Positions 54,628-63,213 of a stretch of 64,000 nt of DNA are shown here, one piece after another; position 1 is the first letter of the stretch; each line of letters starts with the position of its first letter. The position numbers were made by a program, and so were the translations under genes. The stretch is from Microbacterium sp. UFMG61. GTDB lineage: Bacteria; Actinomycetota; Actinomycetes; Actinomycetales; Microbacteriaceae. The stretch is from assembly GCF_015354505.1 (NCBI RefSeq), contig NZ_JACAFP010000010.1:1-64000 (forward strand), read 5' to 3'. The notes under the pieces are model-generated. The model had not been told where the DNA came from and ran no database searches. It saw only the letters and a list, made by a program, of their open reading frames with translations.

Positions 54628-54658
54628 TTAGTCATGCCCGGGGAAGCCCACCTCAGAC

Positions 54659-56113
54659 TCAGGGGGTCGGGGCGGGGGTCGGCGTCGGCGGGTGCAATGC
54701 CTGCTGGATCATCGAATGGATGACCCCGTAGTCAGGACTCAGCTCGTCCACGCCGTTCTCGGGCGTCAGCTCGATCGTCGTGACCTGCTGCTCCTTCGCC
54801 TTCGTCATGAGCTCGAAGAACTCCGGAAGCTTGTCCTGCGGCAGGTCCGTGCTGATGAGCGCAGTGCCGGCTGCAGCGACCTCGTTGAAACGGGTGAGCA
54901 CGGTCTGCGGCGTGAACTGCGCGAGGATCGCTTCCTGAAGCTCCCTCTGGCGCTTCATGCGGTCCCAGTCACTGGTGGTGTATCGAGAGCGTGCGTACCA
55001 CTGCGCGGTATCACCGTCCATGACCTGCTCGCCGGGCTCGATCCAGCCGATCGCCCACGCGTCGACGTCGTACGGATCAGTGCCGTCCGGTGGGCCTCCC
55101 TTGGGGAGCCGCTCGGTGGCGGTGATCGTGACGCCTCCGAGCGCATCGACGAGAGCGGCGAAACCGTGCATGTCGACGAACACGTAGTAGGGGATCTCGA
55201 TTCCGAGCACGCCCTCAGCCGCATCCTTGGTGGCCTCGATGCCCGGATCCGATCCGTTCGCGACCGCGTCGGGGTAGAGTCCGGCCCCCTTGTCGTCGCG
55301 GCAGATCTCGGCGGCGTTGCGGATGTGGTTCATCCAGCCGTTCCACCCGCATGCACTCGACTGATGCCCCTCGAAACCGTTCGGGTAGAGCGCCTGCATC
55401 GGGCTGCCGTCGCTGAACGGAGCGTTCGGCAGCTCACGCGGGATTCCGGTGATGGTGACCGCGCCGGTCGAGGCATTGACCGAGACGACCGAGATGCTGT
55501 CGTAGCGCATGGAATCACGGCCTTCGCCGCTGTCCGCACCGAGAAGGAGGATGTTGTAGTAGCCGTCGCTCGGCGGAAGGCTCGGGCCGCTCTGCCCGAA
55601 GATGGTGCTGATGGTGTTCCTCGCGGAGCCGACGATCGATGCCGCGTAGGCGGTCCCCGAGCCGACGAGACCGAGGATCAACAGCGCGACCAGCGGGATC
55701 GCCAGCCGCGACAGCCCGGGCACTTTCACCAGACGGACGAGCCGCAGCGTGTCGAAGGTGAGAACGAGCCAGAGCACGACATACGCGATCAGCAGTGCCT
55801 GGATGAGAGTGAGGATCGCTGCGGAGAAGAACCCTCCTCCGACAGTGAGCCAGAGGAAGAACGGGCGCGCGAACAGCCCGAGCCCCGCGGCCACGACGAC
55901 GAGCAGCCAGGCCACCAGGGTGGCTCCGAGACCGAATCTTCCCAATCGCCTGTTGCCCGCGAGCACCTGCGCGGACCCCGGCACGAGCACGTTGAGCAGC
56001 ACCAGCCACCAGCCGCGCTTGGCCATCAGCCCACCATCCACAGAATCGGGATGCCGCAGCGGTCTCGTCTCGATGAGGGGTCGCGCCGCACCACGCGGCG
56101 GCGCGAGGGTCAC
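54659..56113 (-). CDS. LytR-CpsA-Psr (LCP) family glycan ligase with extra N-terminal TM helices
   Basis: A 484-residue LCP-family protein, enzymes that transfer teichoic acid- or arabinogalactan-like glycans from lipid carrier to peptidoglycan. Four N-terminal TM helices (about 30-160) replace the usual single one. The catalytic domain shows [20 protein letters not shown] with conserved Asp/Arg, then [16 protein letters not shown] and [20 protein letters not shown]. The C-terminus has a proline/threonine tail ([10 protein letters not shown]). The GTG start overlaps the purE stop (GTGA, 56110-56113). Location beside purE is usual in actinobacteria. Confidence 0.9.
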   Translation of the reverse strand: MTLAPPRGAARPLIETRPLRHPDSVDGGLMAKRGWWLVLLNVLVPGSAQVLAGNRRLGRFGLGATLVAWLLVVVAAGLGLFARPFFLWLTVGGGFFSAAILTLIQALLIAYVVLWLVLTFDTLRLVRLVKVPGLSRLAIPLVALLILGLVGSGTAYAASIVGSARNTISTIFGQSGPSLPPSDGYYNILLLGADSGEGRDSMRYDSISVVSVNASTGAVTITGIPRELPNAPFSDGSPMQALYPNGFEGHQSSACGWNGWMNHIRNAAEICRDDKGAGLYPDAVANGSDPGIEATKDAAEGVLGIEIPYYVFVDMHGFAALVDALGGVTITATERLPKGGPPDGTDPYDVDAWAIGWIEPGEQVMDGDTAQWYARSRYTTSDWDRMKRQRELQEAILAQFTPQTVLTRFNEVAAAGTALISTDLPQDKLPEFFELMTKAKEQQVTTIELTPENGVDELSPDYGVIHSMIQQALHPPTPTPAPTP

Positions 56114-56625
56114 AGCGAACCCTTCAGCCGTTCGTTCTTCTCCTCGACCTGGGCCTCGAGGTCGAGAGCATAGGTCTCGACGCGATCCGCGAGGTCGGCG
56201 TCGGAGGTGCCGAGGATTCGCGCGGCGAGGAGGCCGGCGTTCTTCGCCCCGCCGATCGACACCGTCGCCACCGGGATGCCTGCCGGCATCTGGACGATGG
56301 AGAGCAGCGAATCCATCCCGTCGAGGTAGGCGAGCGGGACCGGCACGCCGATCACGGGCAAGGCCGTCATCGACGCGAGCATCCCCGGCAGATGTGCCGC
56401 TCCCCCGGCTCCCGCGATGATCACCCGGATGCCGCGCGCACGCGCTTCCCTGGCATACTGCATGAGCTTGTCGGGCGTGCGGTGCGCCGACACGACCTCC
56501 ACCTCATGAGGGATGGCGAAGTCCGTCAGCGCCTGGGACGCGTCGCTCATCACTCGCCAGTCGGAGTCGGATCCCATGACGACCCCGACGAGGGGCGCAG
56601 CGGAGGAGTGCAAAGGCTCAGTCAC
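56110..56625 (-). CDS. purE: N5-carboxyaminoimidazole ribonucleotide mutase
   Basis: A 171-residue class I PurE that shifts the carboxyl of N5-CAIR to CAIR in de novo purine synthesis. Visible motifs are [27 protein letters not shown], and [17 protein letters not shown]. The GTG start at 56623-56625 is preceded by TAGCCT with 6 bases between, so the mRNA is predicted to be leaderless. purK lies upstream; the 70-base gap holds this promoter. Confidence 0.95.
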   Translation of the reverse strand: MTEPLHSSAAPLVGVVMGSDSDWRVMSDASQALTDFAIPHEVEVVSAHRTPDKLMQYAREARARGIRVIIAGAGGAAHLPGMLASMTALPVIGVPVPLAYLDGMDSLLSIVQMPAGIPVATVSIGGAKNAGLLAARILGTSDADLADRVETYALDLEAQVEEKNERLKGSL

Positions 56626-56631
56626 CCACTC

Positions 56632-56637
56632 AGGCTA
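56632..56637 (-). promoter_or_regulatory. -10 element, leaderless start of purE
   Basis: TAGCCT on the complement, followed by exactly 6 bases, then GTG. This gives purE-LCP a promoter of its own downstream of purK. Confidence 0.55.
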
Positions 56638-56695
56638 CGGTCTGGTGCTGGGAGAACCCCCGAACGGCACGCCTCTCACACGACCCGATCTCGTC

Positions 56696-57820
56696 TCAGT
56701 CGAAATGGGCAGCTGCGGCCCGTGCGATGTAGACGGCCTCATCGAGGTCGTCGCCCGCGACGTTGACGTGGCCGACCTTCCGACCCGGACGCGGATCCTT
56801 GCCGTACGTGTGGATCTTCGCCGACGGATGCTCGACCATCGCGCCGGCGAAACGCTGTCCGAGCGAGCCGTCCTGAGGTCCGCCGAGGATGTTCACCATG
56901 ACGGACCAACGCGCGCGAGGCGCCGTGTCTCCGAGCGGCAGGTCGGCGACGGCGCGCAGATGCTGCTCGAACTGCCCGGTCACGGCACCGTCCTGGCTCC
57001 AGTGGCCGCTGTTGTGGGGCCGCATCGCAAGCTCATTCACCAGGATGCGCTCGTCATCGGTCTCGAACAGCTCGACCGCGAGCATCCCGGTGACGCCCAG
57101 ACCTTCCGCGATGGAGCGTCCGATGCCCTCGGCGACCTGCACGAGGCGGTCTCCGGCTGCGGGCGCAGGCGCGATCACCTCGGCGCAGACTCCGTCACGC
57201 TGCACGGTCTCGACGACGGGGTATGCGACGATCTGGCCGCTCGGACGGCGGGCCACCTGCTGCGCGAGTTCGCGCACGAACGGCACGAGCTCCTCGACGA
57301 GCAGGGCCTCTCCCTCGGCGAGAGCCGTGAACCAGTCCTGCGCGTCGTCTGCCGAGCGCACGACACGCACGCCCTTGCCGTCGTATCCCCCGCGAGGCGT
57401 CTTCACCACACCGGCACCCTCGTGCTCATCAAGAAACGCCCGCAGCTCGGACGCATCGTGCACGGCCGCCCAGTCGGGCTGAGGCACTCCGAGCTCGGCG
57501 AGTTTCGCGCGCATGACGAGCTTGTCCTGGGCGAACTGCAGCGCATCAGGCCCCGGGTGCACTGCCACGCCGTCGGCCACCAGGGCGCGCAGAACGGTCT
57601 GGGGGACGTGCTCATGGTCGAACGTGACGACGTCGACATCCTTGACGAAGTCGCGGACGACATCGAGGTCGCGGTAGTCTCCGACCGCAGTCGCCGCGAG
57701 TCCCGCCGACATCCCTTCGCCCTCGGCCAGCACCCTGAGGTCGAGTCCCAGCTCGACCGCCGGGGCGATCATCATCCTGGCCAGCTGGCCGCCACCGATC
57801 ACGCCAACGCGCAGCGCCAT
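56696..57820 (-). CDS. purK: N5-carboxyaminoimidazole ribonucleotide synthase
   Basis: A 374-residue ATP-grasp enzyme that carboxylates AIR to N5-CAIR using ATP and bicarbonate; PurE then rearranges the product. Motifs are VGVIGGGQLARMM, VVTFDHEHVP, KTPRGGYDGKGV (ATP-grasp), VEELVPF and NELAMRPHNSGHW. The ATG at 57818-57820 has GGAGG five bases before, preferred over the ATG at 57832. The N-terminal region of the longer ORF is not family-like. Confidence 0.95.
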   Translation of the reverse strand: MALRVGVIGGGQLARMMIAPAVELGLDLRVLAEGEGMSAGLAATAVGDYRDLDVVRDFVKDVDVVTFDHEHVPQTVLRALVADGVAVHPGPDALQFAQDKLVMRAKLAELGVPQPDWAAVHDASELRAFLDEHEGAGVVKTPRGGYDGKGVRVVRSADDAQDWFTALAEGEALLVEELVPFVRELAQQVARRPSGQIVAYPVVETVQRDGVCAEVIAPAPAAGDRLVQVAEGIGRSIAEGLGVTGMLAVELFETDDERILVNELAMRPHNSGHWSQDGAVTGQFEQHLRAVADLPLGDTAPRARWSVMVNILGGPQDGSLGQRFAGAMVEHPSAKIHTYGKDPRPGRKVGHVNVAGDDLDEAVYIARAAAAHFD

Positions 57821-57902
57821 GTGCGCCTCCATTCGTCCCGACCATTCTCCCGTATCCGGGAGCCGGTCGCTCGCACCTCGGGTCGAGAGCCGCTCTCGCC
57901 TC

Positions 57903-58457
57903 TCAGAACCCGCGGGAGGAGTCCTGCCCCGACTGGGCATCGCGGTGAGCGAGGATCTGGCTGACCTCGATCTGATCCGCCAGCGTCTCGTGCACCAACG
58001 TCGCGTTCGGCACGTTCGCGAGACGCAGCGGCGCGTCGACACCGTTCGACAGCGTGATCGTGCCGACACCCCACATGCGCTGCACGATGCCGCGGCGCAC
58101 ACCGATCGTGTATCCGCGGGCGTGCGACATCTCGCGACGGTTGCGGGCTCCGAGGCCGTGGTTCACGATCACCCGACGCGTGGTCACGGTCGTCGTCCGC
58201 GAGTACCAGATCGCATAGGGAATCACGGCGAGAGACAGCAGCGCCGCTCCCGCCGCGGTGAGCAGCATCCAGTTCTCGAACGGATCCGGGAGGTTGTCGT
58301 AGAGATAGGCGGTCGCACCGAACACGGCGATCAGGACGAGAGCAGACCAGAACAACCGTCGTGCATGCCCGCGGAATCGAGCGATGAGCAGCTCTTCAGT
58401 GGGCACGCCTGGCGGCGGCATGGTCGGCCGTCCGCCGAGGGTCACGGGCTGGGTCAC
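57903..58457 (-). CDS. Bacterial PH-domain membrane protein (YdbS-type)
   Basis: A 184-residue protein with two TM helices (about 38-56 and 67-86, LLTAAGAALLSLAVIPYAIWY) followed by a PH-like domain (SRTTTVTTRRVIVNHGLGARN, then GVGTITLSNGVDAPLRLANVP). Members occur next to birA and purK in actinobacteria and have no proven function. The GTG start has GGAGGG directly adjacent; CACAAT ends 6 bases before it, an arrangement also found at the 37196 gene. Confidence 0.85.
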   Translation of the reverse strand: MTQPVTLGGRPTMPPPGVPTEELLIARFRGHARRLFWSALVLIAVFGATAYLYDNLPDPFENWMLLTAAGAALLSLAVIPYAIWYSRTTTVTTRRVIVNHGLGARNRREMSHARGYTIGVRRGIVQRMWGVGTITLSNGVDAPLRLANVPNATLVHETLADQIEVSQILAHRDAQSGQDSSRGF

Positions 58458-58508
58458 CCCTCCATTGTGCCCGCCACCGCCGACAACATCCTCTGCGCGC
58501 CGGGCGTG

Positions 58509-59282
58509 TCAGGCTCCGGTCGGCCTCACATGCACCACGTCACCCGCTGAGACGGCATGGTGTTCGCCGTTCACGCTGACGACCAGACGGCCCTCGGGGT
58601 CCAGCGAATCCGCGGCCCCCTCGAGAACGCGTTCCCCGGGGAGCAGGACTCTGACGTCCTGCCCGAGCGTTCCGCAGCGCGCGCTCACCGCCGCATGGAG
58701 CCCGCTGGTCACGGCGTCTCCGGTCGCCGCGAGCCCGTCGACGGCGCGCTCGAGAGACCGGAGGTATCGGGCGAGCAGCCGGTCGATCTCCACCTCGATC
58801 CCGAGCGAGGCGAACGACGTCGCGGTCGGGATCGGCAGTTGCGCGGCCGTCATCGCCGTGTTGATGCCCGAGCCTACGATGACGGCGTCACCGGTCACCT
58901 CCGCGAGGATGCCGGAGATCTTCCGCCCGTCGACGAGCACATCATTGGGCCACTTGACGGACACCGAATGCTCCGCGACCTGGTCCGCGACCGCGTCCGC
59001 CATGGCGAGGCCCGCGGCGAGCGGTATCCATCCACGGGCCTCGGCGACCTCCGGCAGTCGGCGCAGCAGTACCGAGACCGCGAGCGCGGCACCGGGAGGC
59101 GCAGTCCACTGACGGTCGAGTCGGCCACGACCAGCCGTCTGGTTGTCGGTCAGAAGCACCGAGAGGTGGGGCCATCCGTCGGCATCGGCCGCCAGCTCTC
59201 GCAACATCGTGTTGGTCGATGGTGCCTCAGCGACGACCTCGACTCGTGCGGCGACACGTCGCGTACGCGACAGCTCGACCAT
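58509..59282 (-). CDS. birA: Biotin-[acetyl-CoA-carboxylase] ligase
   Basis: A 257-residue single-function biotin protein ligase without an N-terminal DNA-binding domain. Motifs are STNTML, TDNQTAGRGRLDRQW (biotin-AMP loop GRGR), KWPNDVLVDGRKISGILAE and VVGSGINTAM-like VIVGSGINT; a C-terminal SH3-like domain (GRLVVSVNGEHHAVSAGDV) ends it. It activates the acetyl/propionyl-CoA carboxylase carrier. The start overlaps the upstream stop by one base (TGATG), with GAGATCTG as the only ribosome-binding-like sequence. Confidence 0.94.
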   Translation of the reverse strand: MVELSRTRRVAARVEVVAEAPSTNTMLRELAADADGWPHLSVLLTDNQTAGRGRLDRQWTAPPGAALAVSVLLRRLPEVAEARGWIPLAAGLAMADAVADQVAEHSVSVKWPNDVLVDGRKISGILAEVTGDAVIVGSGINTAMTAAQLPIPTATSFASLGIEVEIDRLLARYLRSLERAVDGLAATGDAVTSGLHAAVSARCGTLGQDVRVLLPGERVLEGAADSLDPEGRLVVSVNGEHHAVSAGDVVHVRPTGA

Positions 59283-60565
59283 CAGATCTCCTCGTCGGCG
59301 ACTTCTTCATCGTCGTCGTCCTCATCGCCGCGGACCGCACCGACCTCGTGAGCGTGCCAATGGTCCCACTCGTGCATGAGGTGGCTGATCGCGGCATGGA
59401 ACTTCTCGGTCGCGACCCCCTGAGTCGTGTCGCCGAAGTAATGCTGGACCCACATCCGGAGCCGCGCCGTCGCAGCCACGTCGGCGCGGACGCGTTCGAC
59501 CTCGGCGACGATCTCGGAGGCGGCATCCGCCTCAAGCCACTCGCAGTCCGAGAGGTATCCGTTCGTGTCGACGGATGCGCGTTCGTCTACAGGGCGCGTG
59601 ATCAACAGCGGCTTCCCGACGGCGAGACGGTCATAGACCATCGCCGAGATGTCGACGACGGCGACGTCTGCGGCGGCGAGCTGCCAGCCGAGCTCCGCGC
59701 CGTGATCGTAGATGTGCTGCGCCCGGGGATCGCCGGCATTCGCCGCGGTGATCGCGGCGATGATGCGCTTGTGTGCGGCGCCGTACTCGTGGTCCACCAC
59801 GCCGCTGCGCGGGTGGGGTCGATAGATCACCCGGTGACTCCCCGACGCGAGCAGAGCCTGCACGAGGGCCTCGCCGTGGGTTGCGATCGAACCGTAGTGC
59901 GCGCTGGGGCGGTCGCCCTCCCACGTCGGCGCGTACAGGACGACGGTCCGCTCGTCGGGCGTGTAGGGCAGGCTGCCCGAGTAGTGGTCGGCCTGCGGAC
60001 GACCGATCTCGAGGGTCCGCCGGTCGATGTCGTAGTCCCACAGCGTGCGCGACAGCCGGTCGCGCGCGGCCTGCCCCGCAACGAAGGCGTAGTCGTAGGC
60101 CTTGTACTGGTTCGTCGTCATGTACATCTTGTCGGACTCGCCGTGGTTGATGAACACGTGCCAGCGCCGGCCGTAGCGGAACATCTGGAAGTTGCGCGTG
60201 TTCTGATTCACGTACAGCACGACGCGGATGTCCTGCGTGGCGATGAATCGCTCGAGGTCTCGCACGGTGGGGACGAACGCCACGGGTGGAGCATCCTCAT
60301 CGAGGAGCTTGTCCGCTCCCGTCGCAGAACGCGAGAGCACCACCACCGGCCAGTGCTTCGCGAGCTCGGCGAGCGGCCGGTACCACTGACGCATCTGGTA
60401 CATGTTGACCGCGCCGTCGGCGAAGTACACCGCGACCTGGTATCGGCCCGGCTGGTGCGGTTCGCTCGCCGCCAGGCGACGACGCACGCGCTGCACGGCG
60501 GTGCGCGACGCGAGCGCCCGCTTCAGCAGACGGTAGGCCTTCTTCGCATCCGACACAGCACCCAT
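59282..60565 (-). CDS. CDP-glycerol:polyglycerophosphate-type transferase (TagF family)
   Basis: A 427-residue GT-B enzyme of the glycerophosphotransferase family that makes teichoic-acid-like polyol-phosphate chains. Family features include FINHGESDKMYM (the HG-x3-K motif), VVLYAPTWEGD and VIYRPHPRSGVV. The usual TDYSS motif is altered to VVDISAMVYD. The C-terminal tail is strongly acidic (GDEDDDDEEVADEEI). TATCCT ends 6 bases before the ATG, and GGAGGG abuts it. The stop overlaps birA, an uncommon coupling. Confidence 0.83.
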   Translation of the reverse strand: MGAVSDAKKAYRLLKRALASRTAVQRVRRRLAASEPHQPGRYQVAVYFADGAVNMYQMRQWYRPLAELAKHWPVVVLSRSATGADKLLDEDAPPVAFVPTVRDLERFIATQDIRVVLYVNQNTRNFQMFRYGRRWHVFINHGESDKMYMTTNQYKAYDYAFVAGQAARDRLSRTLWDYDIDRRTLEIGRPQADHYSGSLPYTPDERTVVLYAPTWEGDRPSAHYGSIATHGEALVQALLASGSHRVIYRPHPRSGVVDHEYGAAHKRIIAAITAANAGDPRAQHIYDHGAELGWQLAAADVAVVDISAMVYDRLAVGKPLLITRPVDERASVDTNGYLSDCEWLEADAASEIVAEVERVRADVAATARLRMWVQHYFGDTTQGVATEKFHAAISHLMHEWDHWHAHEVGAVRGDEDDDDEEVADEEI

Positions 60566-60571
60566 CCCTCC

Positions 60572-60577
60572 AGGATA
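60572..60577 (-). promoter_or_regulatory. -10 element, leaderless start of the TagF-family gene
   Basis: TATCCT on the complement followed by 6 bases (GGAGGG) and ATG at 60563-60565. GGAGGG is too close to the ATG to serve as a normal ribosome binding site, which supports leaderless translation. Confidence 0.5.
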
Positions 60578-60642
60578 CCGAGCGCCCGGCCGCCTCCCGT
60601 CGAATCAGCGAACGTCCGACGAGCGCATGCCATGATCGTCAT

Positions 60643-61716
60643 GTGCCCCACGACGATTTCCACGCCCCCGAGACCGGGGTGTCCTTCGTCATGCCCGTGC
60701 TGAACGAACGGGCGTACCTGGAGCATGCCGTCGCCTCCGTGCTCGCCCAGGAGCTCGCCGTCCCGGCGGAGCTCGTGCTCGCGCTCGGCCCCTCCTCCGA
60801 CGGCACCACGCAGGTCGCTCAGCGTCTTGCTGCGGCCGACGAGCGGATCCGACTCGTCGACAATCCCGCCGCGCACATCCCGGTGGGTCTCAACGCCGCG
60901 ATCCGTGCGAGCCGCTACGCCACGATCGTGCGCGTCGACGCGCACTCCGAGCTCTCTCCCGGCTATGCCGCGCGGGCACTCGAGACCCTCGAACGCACGG
61001 GGTCGGCCAACGTCGGCGGCGTCATGCACGCCGAGGGCCGCACTCCGTTCCAGAAGGCTGTCGCTCGCCTCTACAACTCCCCCGTCGGGCTCGGCGGCGG
61101 GGCATACCACGGGGGCACGCACGAAGGCGAGGCTGAGTCGGCGTACCTCGGAGTGATGCGCCGAGAGGTGCTCGACGAGGTCGGACTCTTCGACGAGACG
61201 ATCCGTCGCGGCGAGGACTGGGAGCTCAACCTCCGCATCCGGCAGGCCGGATACAAGGTCTGGTTCGACCCGACACTGTCGGTGACCTACTGGCCACGCG
61301 AGAGCTGGCTCCGTCTGGCCCGCCAGTTTCGTGCGACCGGCGCATGGCGCGGTGAACTCGTCCGACGCTTCGGGCGACGCAACGGCATCCGCTACTTCGC
61401 TCCCCCCGCGCTCGTCGTGCTCCTCGGACTTGCCGTGGTGACCGGCATCCTGCAGCTGACGGGTGTGGTCAGCGGATGGTTCTCCGTCGCCCTGTCGCTG
61501 ATCGTCCACCTGCCGATCCTGCTCTACGTCGCGCTCGTCGTGGCGGTGGCGAGTCTGCGCGGTGGCGGCGGACCACGCCAACGTCTCTGGACGCTCGCCG
61601 TTCTCCCCACCATGCACCTGTCCTGGGGACTGGGGTTCCTCGGCGGGGTGCTGCGCGGCGCCCGGGACACGGTCGATGCGTCACGACTCGGGACGCAGAA
61701 CACTCCGCTCCCGTGA
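60643..61716 (+). CDS. GT2 glycosyltransferase with C-terminal TM domain
   Basis: A 357-residue GT2 enzyme of the ExoA/succinoglycan type: VSFVMPVLNERAYLEHAVASV, LALGPSSDGTT, VRVDAHSELSPGY, and GLFDETIRRGEDWELNLRIR. About three TM helices fill residues 250-335 (FAPPALVVLLGLAVVTGILQL onwards). It faces the divergent TagF-family gene and the convergent TagF-like gene at 61777. The GTG start is preceded by CATGAT 6 bases before. Sugar donor unknown. Confidence 0.82.
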   Translation: MPHDDFHAPETGVSFVMPVLNERAYLEHAVASVLAQELAVPAELVLALGPSSDGTTQVAQRLAAADERIRLVDNPAAHIPVGLNAAIRASRYATIVRVDAHSELSPGYAARALETLERTGSANVGGVMHAEGRTPFQKAVARLYNSPVGLGGGAYHGGTHEGEAESAYLGVMRREVLDEVGLFDETIRRGEDWELNLRIRQAGYKVWFDPTLSVTYWPRESWLRLARQFRATGAWRGELVRRFGRRNGIRYFAPPALVVLLGLAVVTGILQLTGVVSGWFSVALSLIVHLPILLYVALVVAVASLRGGGGPRQRLWTLAVLPTMHLSWGLGFLGGVLRGARDTVDASRLGTQNTPLP

Positions 61717-61776
61717 GCGCGCGGCGCCGAGCGAGATTCCTGACCTCGTTCTGCATCCGGACATCACGCGCCAGGG

Positions 61777-63213
61777 TCAGGGCGTGACGTACCCCTGATC
61801 GAGGATGCGCGCCACGACTCGGTCTGCCGCGTCGCCGTCGTCACGCCTGTTGAACTGCGCACGCCACGCCGCATACCGTTCCGCGAAAGTCACCTCATGA
61901 GTCTCGTCGGCGAGAGCCGCCACGAGCTCGCCCTGCGTGCGCACGAGGGGCCCGGGCGCACGGCTCGCCAGATCGAAGTAGAAGCCGCGAAGCTCACCTC
62001 GGTAGTGATCGAGGTCGGGGACGAGGAAGTACATGGGTTTACCCGTGACGCTGAAGTCGAACATCACGGAGGAGTAATCGGTGATCAGGGCGTCGGCCGC
62101 CAGCAGCAGCTGAGCCGTCTCGGGGAATCCGGTCACGTCGATGACGCGCGCTCCACCACGATCGCGGTCGGTCTCGATCGTGCGGGAATGCCCGCGCACC
62201 AGAACCACCGAGTCCGTCTGCCGAGCGAGCAGCTCGGCGTCGATGAAGTCCACCATCTGCGTGCGGTCATCCCGCCAGGTCGGAGCGTAGAGCAGTACGC
62301 GCTCGCCGTCGGCGATCCCGAGGGCCGCTCGAATCCCGGAGGCGTCGCCCGTGACGAGCGCGTCGTTACGGGGATACCCCTCGACCCAGATCGGTCGGCC
62401 GAAGAAGGCGTACGCCTTGCGGAGGATGCGCTCTGCGTAGGTGTTCTGCGCCAGGAGCACATCCCATCGACGCGATTCCTTCACGACAGCCGCCATACGT
62501 CGCGGGTCGAAGCCCGGGCGGTGCAGGGCCAGACGCTTCAGCGGTGTGCCGTGCCAGGTCTGCACGACCTTCTGACCGGGTTTGCGTGCGAAGCGTCGTC
62601 TCAGCCAGTCGTTCACGATCAGCAGGCGAGCGGCTGCTCGAGCCCGCCACCATTCGGGGCTGCCCTCGACCACGGCGATCGCGCCCTCCGGCACCTCGAC
62701 CGAAAGGTCGACGACGCTCCAGTACCGCACCACGTCCGGCGCCGCTGCGGCGAGCGCGCGGTCGATCGCACGGGGATTGCAGCCGACGCTGCGCCCGTAG
62801 AAGCTCTCGAAGAACACGGCGTTCTCGGTGCCGCCCGGGTGCGAGACATAGCGCCCCTCGAGGGTCGCCTGCCCCTCGGCGGTCTCGTACACGGGGTCGA
62901 TGGGTGCCCCGATGTGCGCGGTCTCGGATTCGACGGCGATGCGCACGCCGTCGAGCACGATCGGCGCGACCGACAGGCCGTCGAGTTCGGCGCCGGGCAC
63001 CCGGATCTCATACGGTCCCGCGGGAAGGGGTAACTCGGGACCGCCCCAGCGTGCCGCCCGCAGAGGGAAGGTCGCCTTCCAGGTCTTGCCGCCACCCGTC
63101 ACGCGCGCGGCGACGCGAGCCCGCGGGCCCACGAGCTCCGCGGCTCCGGGACGGGGCCCGGTTCCCGCGATGATCAGCGTCTCTGCCGCCTCATCGATAC
63201 GGGCCGTGGTCAT
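61777..63213 (-). CDS. CDP-glycerol:polyglycerophosphate transferase (TagF family) with N-terminal beta domain
   Basis: A 478-residue enzyme. The first 130 residues form a beta-rich accessory domain (ETLIIAGTGPRPGAAELVGP); the rest is the glycerophosphotransferase core with QTWHGTPLKRL (HG-x3-K), VLLYAPTWRDD, and ITDYSSVMFDFSVTG. It likely extends a teichoic-acid-like polyol-phosphate chain on the membrane. The ATG at 63211-63213 overlaps the previous gene's stop (ATGA), with GGGAG upstream. The longer in-frame ORF start is discarded as it overlaps the upstream gene. Confidence 0.87.
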   Translation of the reverse strand: MTTARIDEAAETLIIAGTGPRPGAAELVGPRARVAARVTGGGKTWKATFPLRAARWGGPELPLPAGPYEIRVPGAELDGLSVAPIVLDGVRIAVESETAHIGAPIDPVYETAEGQATLEGRYVSHPGGTENAVFFESFYGRSVGCNPRAIDRALAAAAPDVVRYWSVVDLSVEVPEGAIAVVEGSPEWWRARAAARLLIVNDWLRRRFARKPGQKVVQTWHGTPLKRLALHRPGFDPRRMAAVVKESRRWDVLLAQNTYAERILRKAYAFFGRPIWVEGYPRNDALVTGDASGIRAALGIADGERVLLYAPTWRDDRTQMVDFIDAELLARQTDSVVLVRGHSRTIETDRDRGGARVIDVTGFPETAQLLLAADALITDYSSVMFDFSVTGKPMYFLVPDLDHYRGELRGFYFDLASRAPGPLVRTQGELVAALADETHEVTFAERYAAWRAQFNRRDDGDAADRVVARILDQGYVTP

